The notes below the pieces were generated by a model. That model was not told the origin of the DNA. It did not search any database and saw only the letters and a program-made list of their open reading frames with translations. DNA of 64,000 nt from Neocallimastix lanati (nom. inval.) (taxonomy: Eukaryota > Neocallimastigomycota > Neocallimastigomycetes > Neocallimastigales > Neocallimastigaceae), in the NCBI GenBank assembly GCA_016946835.1, contig JACVTC010000005.1, positions 1,457,501 to 1,521,500 on the forward strand, in the 5' to 3' direction. Position numbers and translations under genes: made by a program. Below are positions 45,705-56,216 of the stretch, in pieces; position 1 is the first letter of the stretch, and each line of letters opens with the position of its first letter.

Positions 45705-47976
45705 ATATTAGAAAAATAAAATTTAATATTATTTATTAATTAAATTATTTAACAAAGCCTTGGATATAGATTTCCGGGCTAAGTTTAACCTACATAGTAA
45801 TTGGGCTAGTAGGCTCTGGACTGCTGTATTTTATATTGAATACAGTAGCCGTGGTACCCGCGTGGCATGACGCCGTGAAGAGGCAAGCTGCACGTCAGAC
45901 AGGGTATACTATCAGATTATCCATAAGTTTTGTTAAATAATAATAATTAATAATTTAATATTAATATTAATAATAATAAAAGTTATCATAAAAAAAAAAA
46001 AAAAAAAAAAAAAACTTTGGAAAACTTTAGTTTTTGTAGTAACTTTATTTAATTATAGATTATAGATAAAAAAATAATAATAAAAAAAAAAAATAATAAA
46101 AAGTTAACAAATTTACGAAGTTAATATTCGAGTAAGACAGTGTTAGCTTGCAGGATATTAATTTCATAAACTCTTATTTACAATTTTGCAAGGTTTTGTA
46201 GATTGTAAACGCGAGTATCTCAAGGAACAAATCCTTGACAATTAGGCAAATACGCCCTAGAACTATAAAACCTTCACGCTGAAGGCAACTACACACTTCA
46301 ACAGGTGATAGTTTGTTCACTCGCGCAGAAAATAAGAGGTGGGTCAGGTTCGATCCCTGATAAAACCCTGGTCATTCTTGCGAAGTGACGTTAAAATATA
46401 TAGTTTTTTTTTTATTTTTATTTTAGGCTTTTATAAATTTGTTCGCCTATTATTATTATTATTATTATTTTTTTTTTTTTTTGCAATACAATAAAAAAAT
46501 ATATATATATTTTTCCTTTTATTAAAATAATAAATATTTCATTAATAATTTTTTTTTTAATAAATAATAAATTAAATTTTTCTTTAGTGTAGAACAAACT
46601 TTTTAAAAAAAAAAAAAAAAAAAAAAAATTTTTTTTAACCAATAATATTATCATAGATTTAGATTTATATATGTAAACAAAAAAAAAAAAAATAAAAAAA
46701 TTTTTTTTAGTTAATGATAAAATAATAAGCAAAATTTTTTTTTGTAGTACAAATTTTTTAATTTTTTTTTATTAAAATAGGAAAAAAAAAAAAAAAAATT
46801 TTATAAATAAAAAAACTTTTTTTTTTATATTAATAATTCTAAATAATAAATTGTAATTTTTTATGTTTATCAGTTTATTTTATTTTTTTTAATATATACA
46901 TGTACAATATATATATATAGAATATATAAAATTAGATTATTATTATTATTTTTCAAATAAGTGTATTATTTTTATGATTTTATATAATTAAATTTTTTTT
47001 TATTGAAATTTTTATAATTGAAATTTTTTTTTGTGTGTGTTAAATTTTCTATTATTCGTTATATAATTAATTAAATTTTAATTAAAAAGAAAAATATAAA
47101 TAAGCTGTCTTACAACTCTCTACGCGGGATAGTTGAACACCCACACATAATACTTTATTGTTTTGATCTTGTTGATACTGGGAAGGATACGTTATTATCT
47201 TCTTTATTACTAACAATAAGTTAGCCAAATTAAAAAGAATTTAATATTGCTACCTTCTTTTTATTAAGTTTCTTAATAATTAACAATCGACATTATCAAC
47301 TTATCAATAAAGAGCTAAGGGGACTTATTGTAAGAAGGGTTAACAAGCTATATATTTGATGGTTCAACACTATATAGTTTGGCTTGTATTTTAACTTTTT
47401 ATTTAATATTTCATTAAATGTTATAACAAAGAATTAATAGAATAATAAATATATACAAAAAAGAAATAAAAATAAAAATAAATATACATTATTATTATTA
47501 TTTAAGTATTTATACAATTTGCTTTATGTTATTAATTATTTTAATAAAGGAAATAAATATATTAAATAAAATTAAATAAAGAAGTTATTACTACAAATAA
47601 ATTTAAAAAAAAAAAGATTAAGATATACATATTTTGTGTATTAATGCTTAAGAGAATATAATAAACATTAAAATTCATAATAAAAAGCTTCAGATTTTCA
47701 AATTGCGTTTTTGAGTCTGAATTTATTTTTTTTAGTTTCAGATTTTCGAAGGGTGTTTTCGAGTCTGAATTAATTTATCAGATTTTCAGAGAGAGATTCT
47801 GAGTCTGAATTATTATTGGAATAAAGAATTGGATTGTCAGAGGGTTTTCTGAGTCCATAATTATATTAGTATAAAACAAAGATAAATTTATTTTTTTTTG
47901 TTATTAAATATATTTTTAAAGTAAACATATTTTTAAATTGGATATCATAGCATTAATACCATTTTTAAATTTTCAA
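45705..47976 (+). other. Long structured leader of element C
   Basis: Two GC-richer islands (about 45755-45930 and 46105-46390) lie in AT-rich sequence. In the first, CTGCTGTATT pairs with AATACAGTAG (about 45821-45850). In the second there are hairpins TCAAGGA/TCCTTGA (46220-46238), CCTTC/GAAGG (46271-46285) and a T-arm-like TCAGG-TTCGATC-CCTGA (46344-46360). Four related hairpins (47689-47857) precede gag. No protein frame is convincing. Functions such as packaging, translation or dimerisation are guesses; the islands could also be older small insertions. Confidence 0.6.
47689..47857 (+). repeat. Four tandem covarying hairpins upstream of gag in element C
   Basis: Each unit has an outer stem (TTCAGA/TCTGAA in the first two, TCAGA/TCTGA in the third, TTGGA/TCCA in the fourth) and an inner stem (TCAAA/TTTGA, TCGAA/TTCGA, TCAGA/TCTGA, TCAGA/TCTGA) around a G-containing loop. 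Units at about 47689-47722, 47737-47769, 47778-47808 and 47829-47857. Paired changes on both sides keep base pairing. Confidence 0.75.
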
Positions 47977-48873
47977 ATGGCTGAAAATAAAATCAATTTT
48001 AAAGAATTAAAAAAGGAATTAAAAGATATCGAGAAAATTTCAAAGGAAAATCTCGATATCAAATCTTGGGAATCAGAAATCCGATTATGGATAAAACTTG
48101 AGGAAGTTACTGATCCCAAAAAGATTTTTACCGCCTGCTTACTCACGTCTACTGGAGAGCCTCGCGAAGTTATCCAGGATTTAATTGAAAGTTACAGTAC
48201 CGATTCTGAATCAGAAAGTGAGGACGAAGAAGAAGAAGAAGAATCTGATTCAGAAGAAAAGAAAAAAGATGAATATCCTTCCTTAAAGGAAATTGTAGAA
48301 GCAATAGAAACTTTTTATGGTCTTAAAGAAGACCAGAATATGTTACTTCGTGAGCTCCGTGCTTTAAGAATTAAAAGAAATGAGCGAGTAAAAGACTTTA
48401 ATACTCGTTTCCGATCCATATATTTGAAATTAGATAAGAAAAGAAAGAAGCGAGTCAGTGTTCTCGATTATATTGATGCTCTTAGGAACAATGAAGAAGC
48501 TTGGAAAAGGGTCTCCCTTAAGGATGACATTTCTTTAAATCGGGCGTTTGACATTGCCGAAAAAGTTGATAGAGTAATGAATTTGAGACCCTCAAAAGAG
48601 TACTCAACTGAAATTGTCAACCCAAGAATAAATATCAGGAATAATTATCAAAACAACAGAAAGGTAGTAAGAGAGAATTATGAAGTTAGAAGCCCAAAAA
48701 GAAATAAAGATTACGAATTGGAGGACTTAACAAAAAAAATGAAAAATCTTACCATTAAAGCCTGTTTTTATTGTAGCGATCCAGGACATTTGCAGTATAA
48801 TTGTCCTAAGTTAAATGCAATTATTCAAGAAAATAAGAAACGGTTATATAGTGGAAAATCTTTAAACCACTAA
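47977..48873 (+). CDS. gag: Gag of Gypsy element C
   Basis: 298 residues from the ATG at 47977 (the frame is open further upstream, but without an ATG). The Gag core includes IKSWESEIRLWIKLEEVTD and LRALRIKRNERVKDFNTRF. An acidic Asp/Glu/Ser run lies at about residues 80-105. The C-terminus has a zinc knuckle CFYCSDPGHLQYNC, the usual RNA-packaging finger. Ends with TAA at 48871, one codon after the slippery TTTAAAC. Confidence 0.9.
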   Translation: MAENKINFKELKKELKDIEKISKENLDIKSWESEIRLWIKLEEVTDPKKIFTACLLTSTGEPREVIQDLIESYSTDSESESEDEEEEEESDSEEKKKDEYPSLKEIVEAIETFYGLKEDQNMLLRELRALRIKRNERVKDFNTRFRSIYLKLDKKRKKRVSVLDYIDALRNNEEAWKRVSLKDDISLNRAFDIAEKVDRVMNLRPSKEYSTEIVNPRINIRNNYQNNRKVVRENYEVRSPKRNKDYELEDLTKKMKNLTIKACFYCSDPGHLQYNCPKLNAIIQENKKRLYSGKSLNH

Positions 48874-48894
48874 AAGGGAGAGGAAGCACTCCCT
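48861..48894 (+). promoter_or_regulatory. -1 programmed ribosomal frameshift signal, element C gag/pol
   Basis: Slippery heptamer T TTA AAC (48861-48867) lies in correct phase in the gag frame, one codon before the TAA stop. After a 7-base spacer a 6-bp hairpin AGGGAG/CTCCCT follows (48875-48894). The -1 frame is the pol frame, but it meets TAA at 49026-49028 before the main pol open frame. Confidence 0.82.
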
Positions 48895-49028
48895 ATAAAA
48901 ATAAAATAGCTTCATTACAATACAAATCCATTCCTAGTAGTACAAATGATTATAATAAGGAAGAAAAAGAAGATGCTTCCTATACTAATGAAACTCACAA
49001 AGAATCCGATAATGAGAATGATGTATAA

Positions 49029-52000
49029 TTTATAGTTAGTGCGACAAAAAGGAAGTTGACGACTAACGATGAAACTAGTGAAAATAATGAAAAGAGACAA
49101 CGTAAAAGTCTCAAAGATAATCCTACCCCTATAACAACTCCTGCAATAAGAAAGATAAAAGAGAAGGAAATAGAAAATAGAATAATTGTTAAAAATAAAA
49201 ATCAACTACATCCTTCGATAATGGCGCAGCCTAATATAAATATTGAGAAAGCCAAAGAAAAACAAATTCGGAATAAAGAAAGAGCTAACTTTGGAAATAA
49301 CAAGGGAAAAAGGAAGGAAAGGGAGGATAATATTACTATAAGAGAAAAGCAAAGTCTGGATTCTTCAAAACAAAGAAATAGCATCAGTACTACTAGTGAT
49401 AAAATGCATCAACGATTAAATAAATTAATCGATAATGAAAACGATAAAATTATTAAAACAAAACAAATCAATGAAATGGAAGTTATTGAAGTTCCTGAAA
49501 AGCTTAATGACGAAGGTCATGAGAATATTACATTACAGAAGCTCATAGATTTTCAAGAGCCTAAAGAAAAAGCAACAATTAGTAGAACGCTTAGGAACAT
49601 CAAGATGTGTAAGGATCAGGAAGAATATGATGTTTTACAAGATTTGAATGAAACCAAGTGTAATATTAGTTTCGGTCAGCTCCTCAATGTTTCTCCAAAA
49701 GTCAGAAGTCAAGTAAGTCAAGGATTAAAATTAGAAAAACCTGAAAAGAAAATAATAGGTGCATTAAACAATACTATTGCTGCTGCTACTTTGGTAAATA
49801 ATATTGATCACTCTTATATTAGCAAAAGTAAGGAAACCTCAGAAGAAGATATTGCCATGGTTGATGTAACAGTAGATGAAATTCCTGGTAAAGCACTTAT
49901 TGATTCTTGTAGTAACCTCAATGTTATCACAAAAAAATTTTATGAGAAATTACCTGGAAATTATGAAGAAGTAGGTATTAGTCGTGGAAGGATACGTTTA
50001 GCGACTAAGAATGATGAGTATTCGGAAGGAATCATTGTACGAATACCTGTTAAGATTAATGATTATAAAATGATAGTAGATTTTCGAATAATTGATGATG
50101 ATGACCCATTTTATGATTTGTTGATTAATTTTCAAACTCAAGTAGAACACAATCTTTTTATCCATCCTATAAGATATAGTTTATGTCAATTTAATTCTCA
50201 AGGACTAATCGACGTTATAGCTCCTATTAATAATAATTTCCAAGAAGAAGAAAAATTAGTATGTATAGTAAGGAAAATACTTGAAGATGAAGACACAACT
50301 AATGAATTAAAGAAACTTGAAGGTCTATCTCCGCAAGAGTATATCCATGATGAAAAATTTTTAGCAAGCCTTTGTAAAGATTATAAAGATGTAATAGTAA
50401 AATTACTTGAAGAAAACTTGGACATTATAGCGACATCTTCTGAAGAATTAACACCGTCAGACTTGGCCCCTCATAAAATTAACTTGAAAGCGAACGCAAA
50501 ACCTGTTAAACAAAGATGTTACAGAGTAACCAAATTTAAATCTGATATTATTAAAGAAGAACTAATTAAACTTATTAAGAAAAAGCTAGTTGTACCATCA
50601 TATTCAGAATGGTCTTCACCTGTTGTTGTGGTCCCAAAGGCTAATGGAAAATGGAGATTGTGTGTGGACTACCGCAAGGTGAATGATCTAACCGAAAAAG
50701 ACTCTTATGCCCTTCCATATATTGACGAGATATTTGACAGTTTAGATGGTGCCAAAATCTTTACTACTATGGATCTATACTCAGGTTACCATCAAATCCT
50801 AATGGACGAAGAAAGTGTTGAAATAACCAGTTTTACAACCAAATTTGGCAACTACCAATTCAAAGTTATGCCTTTCGGATTAACTGGAGCTCCGGCTACC
50901 TTCCAACGGGAAATGAATAGAATTTTATTTCCTTTAATCGGAAAATGTGTTTTCAACTTTATTGATGATATACTTATATATTCAAAAACTGTCGAAGAAC
51001 ATATCCAACACATAAAACAGGTATTAGCAATCTTCAAGGAACATAAATTAAAAATTAATATTGAAAAATGTCACTTTATGCAAACGGAAGTTGAAGTTCT
51101 TGGTCACAAGATTTCTACTAAGGGTCTTAGTCCTCAAAATAGTAAAATTGAAGCAATTAAAGCCTGGAAAGAACCCACGAATATACATGAGTTAAGATCA
51201 TTCTTAGGTGCTGTAGGATATTATAGGAACTTTATAAATGAATATGCTCAAACCTCAGCTCCTCTTTGTAAGCTATTAAGAAAAGGCGTAAAATATAAAT
51301 GGAATAATGAACAAAAACAAAGTTTTACCAAATTAAAAGAAAAATTAATTAATGCTCCTATTTTAAAATATCCTGATTTTTCCAAAGAATTCATTATTCG
51401 AACAGATGCATCATATGAAGGTATTGGTGGAGTTTTATTGCAGAAAGACGAATCGGAAATAGAACACCCGATTCATTTCATTAGCCGTAGCTTAACCAAA
51501 GCAGAAAAGAATTATGGAATAACCGATTTGGAAGGAACGGCTTTATATTATTGTATTACTAAATTAAAACCTTATATTATGGGAAGCCCCTTTAGAACCA
51601 TAGTTTTTACAGATCACAAACCTCTACTAGGTTTATTTAATAATAAGGAACCAAATAATGCACGACAAACAAGATGGTGTTTGACTGCAAGTATGCTAAA
51701 AGTGGATATTCGCTATGAGCAAGGTAAAAAGAATGTAGTAGCCGACGCTTTATCTAGAATGAAGAACTATAAAGAACAAAAGGTATTAGCTATAAAAACG
51801 AATAAAGATGATGAAAATGATTCACTTTCTAAAGTAATTAAAGAATTTATTGAAGAAAAATTTACAAAGATTGATGGTATAGATTATTTTATAGATGGAA
51901 ATAATTATAGAAAACTTGTTACCGAAACAAATGAAAAACTAAAATTAATTCTCGAAGCACATCATGTTGGCCATGAAGGTTATTATAAAACATATCAAAG

Positions 52001-52979
52001 ACTTAGAAAAAGTTACTACTGGAATGATATGGTCAACGATATAAAACGGATAATTTCAAAATGCGAAAAATGTCAGTTAAATCGCCCTCAGCCATATCCA
52101 GAACCAACCGAAAACATTCCAACAGAAGTTGAAGGCCCTTTTACTCATCTTGGACTTGATATTATTGGTCCCTTAATAAAGACTGGTAATAAAAACCAAT
52201 ATATCATTGTTGCGGTGGATTATTTCACAAAGTGGGTGGAGGCTGAACCTACTGAAAATATTACATCTAAGGACATTATTAAGTTTTTAATAAATGTTTT
52301 CGCTAGACATGGAGTTCCTCAAGTCATTACAACGGATAATGGCGTTCAATTCACATCGGATATGACTAAAATATTCCTGGACTTATATGATGTTTACGTA
52401 AAATTTACCACTACCTATCACCCAGAAAGTAATGGATTGGTTGAAAATAGGAATAAAGAAATTGGTAAATTATTGAGATTACTTGGTGAAGAAAATAAAG
52501 ACTGGGATGAGGTATTACCTTCAGCCTTGTGGGCCCTTAGAACTACAAAGAATTCTGTAACCAAACATTCTAGCTTCGAATTAGTTTATGGTCGTGAGGA
52601 TCAACAGCCTTTCGACATTGCTGCTAGACCTACACAAGGAGTGAATAAATCTTCAGATGAAATTCTTTTAGAAAAATTTATCTCACATTATAGGTGGACC
52701 ATGGAAGCAGCTGAAAATGTAAAGAACGCAAGTAAATATTGGGCCAATCGAAGGGAAGAAAAAAATAGCATGAAAAATTCCAAAAACATAAGAATCGGTG
52801 ATTTAGTTCTTGTTCGAAATTTTAGTCGTTCTAAATTAGAACCTTATTTTGTCGGTCCTTTAAAAGTAATAAAAAAACAATTTAATACCGTAACACTTGC
52901 GGACCCAAATACTATGATTCAAATGAATCGTAATGTCCATTTGAAAAATATAGTAAAGTATAACTCAGCTATAGATTAG
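49029..52979 (+). CDS. pol: Pol of Gypsy element C (protease, RT, RNase H, integrase)
   Basis: Open from 49029 to TAG at 52977. It is preceded in the same frame by about 50 coding-like codons from the frameshift site, broken only by TAA at 49026. A Lys/Glu-rich N-terminal region of about 250 residues precedes protease (IDSCSNLNVITKKF, with DSC where DSG or DTG is usual). Reverse transcriptase has TTMDLYSGYHQI and FIDD (50958-50969). RNase H has IRTDASYEGIGGVL and TDHKPL. Integrase has the HHCC finger (about 51958-52075) and Asp, Asp, Glu in GLDIIGPL, TTDNGVQFTS and NGLVENRN. The tail has LEPYFVGPLKVIKK and no chromodomain. There is no good ATG near the start, so it depends on the frameshift; the TAA would block this unless read through. 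Confidence 0.9.
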   Translation, partial: FIVSATKRKLTTNDETSENNEKRQRKSLKDNPTPITTPAIRKIKEKEIENRIIVKNKNQLHPSIMAQPNINIEKAKEKQIRNKERANFGNNKGKRKEREDNITIREKQSLDSSKQRNSISTTSDKMHQRLNKLIDNENDKIIKTKQINEMEVIEVPEKLNDEGHENITLQKLIDFQEPKEKATISRTLRNIKMCKDQEEYDVLQDLNETKCNISFGQLLNVSPKVRSQVSQGLKLEKPEKKIIGALNNTIAAATLVNNIDHSYISKSKETSEEDIAMVDVTVDEIPGKALIDSCSNLNVITKKFYEKLPGNYEEVGISRGRIRLATKNDEYSEGIIVRIPVKINDYKMIVDFRIIDDDDPFYDLLINFQTQVEHNLFIHPIRYSLCQFNSQGLIDVIAPINNNFQEEEKLVCIVRKILEDEDTTNELKKLEGLSPQEYIHDEKFLASLCKDYKDVIVKLLEENLDIIATSSEELTPSDLAPHKINLKANAKPVKQRCYRVTKFKSDIIKEELIKLIKKKLVVPSYSEWSSPVVVVPKANGKWRLCVDYRKVNDLTEKDSYALPYIDEIFDSLDGAKIFTTMDLYSGYHQILMDEESVEITSFTTKFGNYQFKVMPFGLTGAPATFQREMNRILFPLIGKCVFNFIDDILIYSKTVEEHIQHIKQVLAIFKEHKLKINIEKCHFMQTEVEVLGHKISTKGLSPQNSKIEAIKAWKEPTNIHELRSFLGAVGYYRNFINEYAQTSAPLCKLLRKGVKYKWNNEQKQSFTKLKEKLINAPILKYPDFSKEFIIRTDASYEGIGGVLLQKDESEIEHPIHFISRSLTKAEKNYGITDLEGTALYYCITKLKPYIMGSPFRTIVFTDHKPLLGLFNNKEPNNARQTRWCLTASMLKVDIRYEQGKKNVVADALSRMKNYKEQKVLAIKTNKDDENDSLSKVIKEFIEEKFTKIDGIDYFIDGNNYRKLVTETNEKLKLILEAHHVGHEGYYKTYQRLRKSYYWNDMVNDIKRIISKCEKCQLNRPQPYPEPTENIPTEVEGPFTHLGLDIIGPLIKTGNKNQYIIVAVDYFTKWVEAEPTENITSKDIIKFLINVFARHGVPQVITTDNGVQFTSDMTKIFLDLYDVYVKFTTTYHPESNGLVENRNKEIGKLLRLLGEENKDWDEVLPSALWALRTTKNSVTKHSSFELVYGREDQQPFDIAARPTQGVNKSSDEILLEKFISHYRWTMEAAENVKNASKYWANRREEKNSMKNSKNIRIGDLVLVRNFSRSKLEPYFVGPLKVIKKQFNTVTLADPNTMIQMNRNVHLKNIVKYNSAID

Positions 52980-52989
52980 CTTGAGTCTT

Positions 52990-53002
52990 AGTGGGGGCAT
53001 CT
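52990..53002 (+). other. Polypurine tract of element C
   Basis: AGTGGGGGCATCT directly before the 3' LTR. Confidence 0.75.
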
Positions 53003-53843
53003 TGGTAAAGAACGAACATATAATGGATTATTAATTAGAATTTCAACTTACTTTAGAATCCATTATATTATTCTTTACTTAATATTACTTTACTATATTT
53101 TCTATACTAAAATATTTTCTAAATATATTTATTTTTTTTATATTTTTATTAAAAGTTTCTAAAATATTATCAATAATTTTATATTTTTATTATTAATATC
53201 AATATCTATAATTTAACCTTAAATTTTATTATTTTATTAAAGTGTTTATTATCAATATTAATATTTTATTTTTATTTTCAAATATATTATTATATTATTA
53301 TTATATTGTATCAATATTAAACTTGTATTCTTTTTAGTATTTTATTTTATTTTTAAATTGATTATTTTATATTTTTATTCCCCACAAATAAAATCAAATC
53401 TTAATTGATTAATAATAAATATTAAATATATTATAGTTTTTAAATTTATTTTATATAAAATATAAGAATATTATATTAACATTCTTGATTAAAATAACTT
53501 TATTTTTCTGTAAAATCTTTTTAAATTTTGTTTGTTACTTTTCGTATATATTAAATAATTTAGTTTTAGTATATGAAAAATAATATAAAATTATGTAAAC
53601 AAAATTTATTAAAATAAAAATACTTATGAATTAGTTAATTTAAATTAATATAAAATTTTAAGTAATTAGTAATAGTAAATATTTTTTTTTAAATATGATA
53701 ATAAAATGTAGAAAGGCTTTACATATTTATTTTTTTTTAAAAAAGTATAAATAAGTGAAGTTTTTCAATAATTAAAATGTAGACAGAAAAAATATTAAAA
53801 ATAAATAATTAAATAAAATTCTAATAAAACCCGAACCATAACA
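53003..53843 (+). repeat. 3' LTR of element C
   Basis: 841 bp; by eye identical to 44839-45679, so insertion is recent. Confidence 0.95.
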
Positions 53844-53865
53844 TTTTAAGATTCGCTACAGATTC

Positions 53866-54650
53866 AGACTATTATCCAATTTGGACAGCTGACTTGAACC
53901 TGCTATTGTGCATTTTTGGATTGAAAAGCTGAATCCATAGCGAAAAACTACAAATAATAACTGCAGATGACCCAAATTACAACAACAATTGTATAAAGGT
54001 CCAAGGTACATCAGATCTTTACTACAAAGAAAATGTTAATAAAACAATGATTAAAAACGACAATAAAGCAAAATGTTTCATCAGTCTCAGTTTAGACGAT
54101 GAAACCAAAAGAAAAATAAATTTTAATACCTTTACTGCGTATGAAATCTGGAAGCTACTTAAGGGAACTTTTCAGAAGGGAAATGAAGAAAGAAAAGAAA
54201 ATTTAAAAACTGAACTAGGAAAGCTAAGATATAACCTAGATAAGGATTTTGAAATTCTTCTCTCCGGAATGGAAAACCTATTCTATCAACTGAAAGAACT
54301 GGGAGCTGAGCCTTCTGATGAACAAAAATTTAACTACCTGTTTAAGGCACTACCAAGGAACTTAACTCAAAACGCGAATATAATGGTCTTCCTTGATAAT
54401 TGGGAAGAATGTAAAAAACATCTAAGTAAGGTAATTCCAAGGTATAAGTTCCTCACTAAAGATGATAAAACAAATCTTAAAGCTTTTAATACCACTACAA
54501 TTGGAGTAAAAAGGAATTACAAAAGCATTGGTAATAATTCTAATACAAAAGGAAGAAACGAAAGGACTATCAAATGTTATAAATGTAACGGATTAGGACA
54601 TATACCTACGTGACTGTCCAAGTAAAGAATATATTACAATAAGTATAATA
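53866..54650 (+). pseudogene. copia Gag, second fragment
   Basis: Continues the Gag frame from 34248 (DYYPIWTADLNLLL), has a stop near 53937, then is open from 54047. The central part (FNTFTAYEIWKLLKGTFQKG and LGKLRYNLDKDFEILLSGME) is typical copia Gag. The zinc knuckle CYKCNGLGHIPT is broken by a one-base insertion near 54610; the missing DCPSK continues in the next frame. Confidence 0.85.
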
Positions 54651-54960
54651 ATACTCATAATAAAAGAAGGAATAAGCACAATAATAAATATAAAAACAAG
54701 CCAATAATGTCATAAATCAAAGAGATGAGGAAAATAACTTCAAAAACCCTGAAATTGGATACTCTGACGTGTTTATAAATGATAATAATGATGAAAACAT
54801 AATTGAAAATAATCACGTGATGATTATTACCAAAACTAGTAAAAATTTTTAGACTAAGGCAGTATATTACAACAAAACATAAATTATTATACTGCCGATT
54901 CAATAAATATTAATAAAAATAGTAAAAATGAATATTTAAAAATTAACAATAATGAAATAT

Positions 54961-56208
54961 ATTCATGGACAATTGATTCAGGTTTGATTCAGGTGCGTTA
55001 TATCACATGACTCATGAACTCAATGCCCTTCAGAATATCAAAAATTTTGAAGAAGAGATATACTTTGCGAATGGTAGTAAGATAAAATCAAAGTTTATGG
55101 GTGATTACGTAGGTTATATTAATGTCAATAAAATTATTTTACATGATGTTTTATATATTCCTAAATTCAAAAGGAATTTATTATCCATTGATCACATATG
55201 TAATGAAAATTTTAAAATCGTATTTTATAAACACAAATTTAAAAACAATGTTAATTGCGTCACAATATATTCACCCAACAATAAGAGAATTTGTACTACC
55301 TATTCAAATAATTCTAATACTTTTAAAGTATATTTCACTAAAAATAAAATTAATTACAATAATAATTTTAATAACAATATATGTCTTAGTTTAGATAAAT
55401 CAATTAAAGATATGGATCTATGGCATAGGCGCCTTTGGCATTTTAATATTGACATACTTAAAAATAAATTGAAAAAATATTAATATTAGTGATAAATGCA
55501 ATATTTGTGTTAAAGCTAAACTTTTGAATTTCCCTCATCTCCCTTCTACCAGTAGAGCCAAAGACATTTTTGAATTAATCTATATGGATGTTGTTTCTTC
55601 TCCTAACTCTTCTATCTACAACAACAAATATTTTCTAACCATTTTGGATGAATTACTCCAGGTACAGTTGGGTCTATTTCCTAAAGTCTAAAGCTGATGT
55701 ATTTTCTTCTTTTATCATCTGGTTTAAAATGATTAAAAATATTTTCAAAAAGCCAATTAAATATATTAGGACCGATAACGGTACGGAATTTTTCAACAAT
55801 AAATTTAATGACTTCTACTTAAACAATGGTATTATCCACCAAAGTACGGTTCCTTATAATCCTCAACAAAATGGCCGTGTTGAGCGTTTACATGGAACCC
55901 TCATTAGGAATACCGAAGCCATGCTTACTGATGCCAAACTTCATCACAAATTCTGGGAAGATGCCGTTGCTACCGCCAACTACATTCACAACCGACTCCC
56001 TCATAAAGGAATCAATTACAAGATCCCATATGAATTTTTATACAATAAGAAGGTTGATTATAGTAAGTTCAGAGTTTTTGGTTGTACTGCTTACTTCTTT
56101 GTATCTAAACAATTCCGAAAGAAATTTGATAATACCACTCTTCCTGGTATTTTCATTGGTTATGACGATATCAACGAAACTGCCTATAAAATTTATGATA
56201 ATCACTAA
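54961..56208 (+). pseudogene. copia protease and integrase, frameshifted
   Basis: The protease active site WTIDSG (54967) is hit by a small duplication of GATTCAGGT (54977-54996). The frame then runs through MTHELN and DVLYIPKFKRNLLSI, to the pre-integrase motif MDLWHRRLWHFNID. Another frameshift follows near 55480. The integrase HHCC pair CNICVKAK lies just beyond. The core shows YMDVV (Asp at 55588), a frameshift near 55650, then RTDNGTEF and QQNGRVERLHGT (second Asp and Glu). It ends at TAA 56206 after FRVFGCTAYFFV and GIFIGYDD. Confidence 0.88.
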
Positions 56209-56216
56209 TAACAAAA

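Larger units (their letters stand above)
44839..53843 (+). mobile_element. Gypsy element C, full length, one premature stop in the gag-pol link
   Basis: 9005 bp with two 841-bp LTRs that look identical by eye, and a 4-bp duplication TTTT (44835-44838 and 53844-53847). It has an unusually long leader (45680-47976) before gag, a gag frame, a frameshift signal and a long pol frame. Inserted in the 5' LTR of element A. Different lineage from B: it has a zinc knuckle in Gag, no chromodomain, and a different frameshift site. Confidence 0.95.
34249..53860 (-). mobile_element. Gypsy element A, non-autonomous, minus strand, itself interrupted twice
   Basis: Bounded by TG...CA LTRs and a 5-bp duplication GATTC (34244-34248 and 53861-53865). 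Two later insertions are nested in it: B at 34888-41212 and C at 44839-53843. Without them it would be about 4.3 kb: two 603-bp LTRs, a leader with an 11-copy 40-bp repeat, and one open frame. The polypurine tract (minus strand, TAGAGGAGGACCA) abuts the left LTR at 34852, fixing the minus orientation. Confidence 0.93.

Noticed and set aside
46338-46375. Possible tRNA gene (T-arm TCAGG-TTCGATC-CCTGA)
   Set aside because: A T-arm is perfect, but no acceptor stem or anticodon arm can be drawn around it at the right distance.
45755-46390. Group I intron, hammerhead or HDV-like ribozyme in the leader of element C
   Set aside because: I looked for the conserved core motifs (CTGATGA/GAAA of hammerheads, group I P7-type elements, HDV-type nested stems) and did not find a convincing set.
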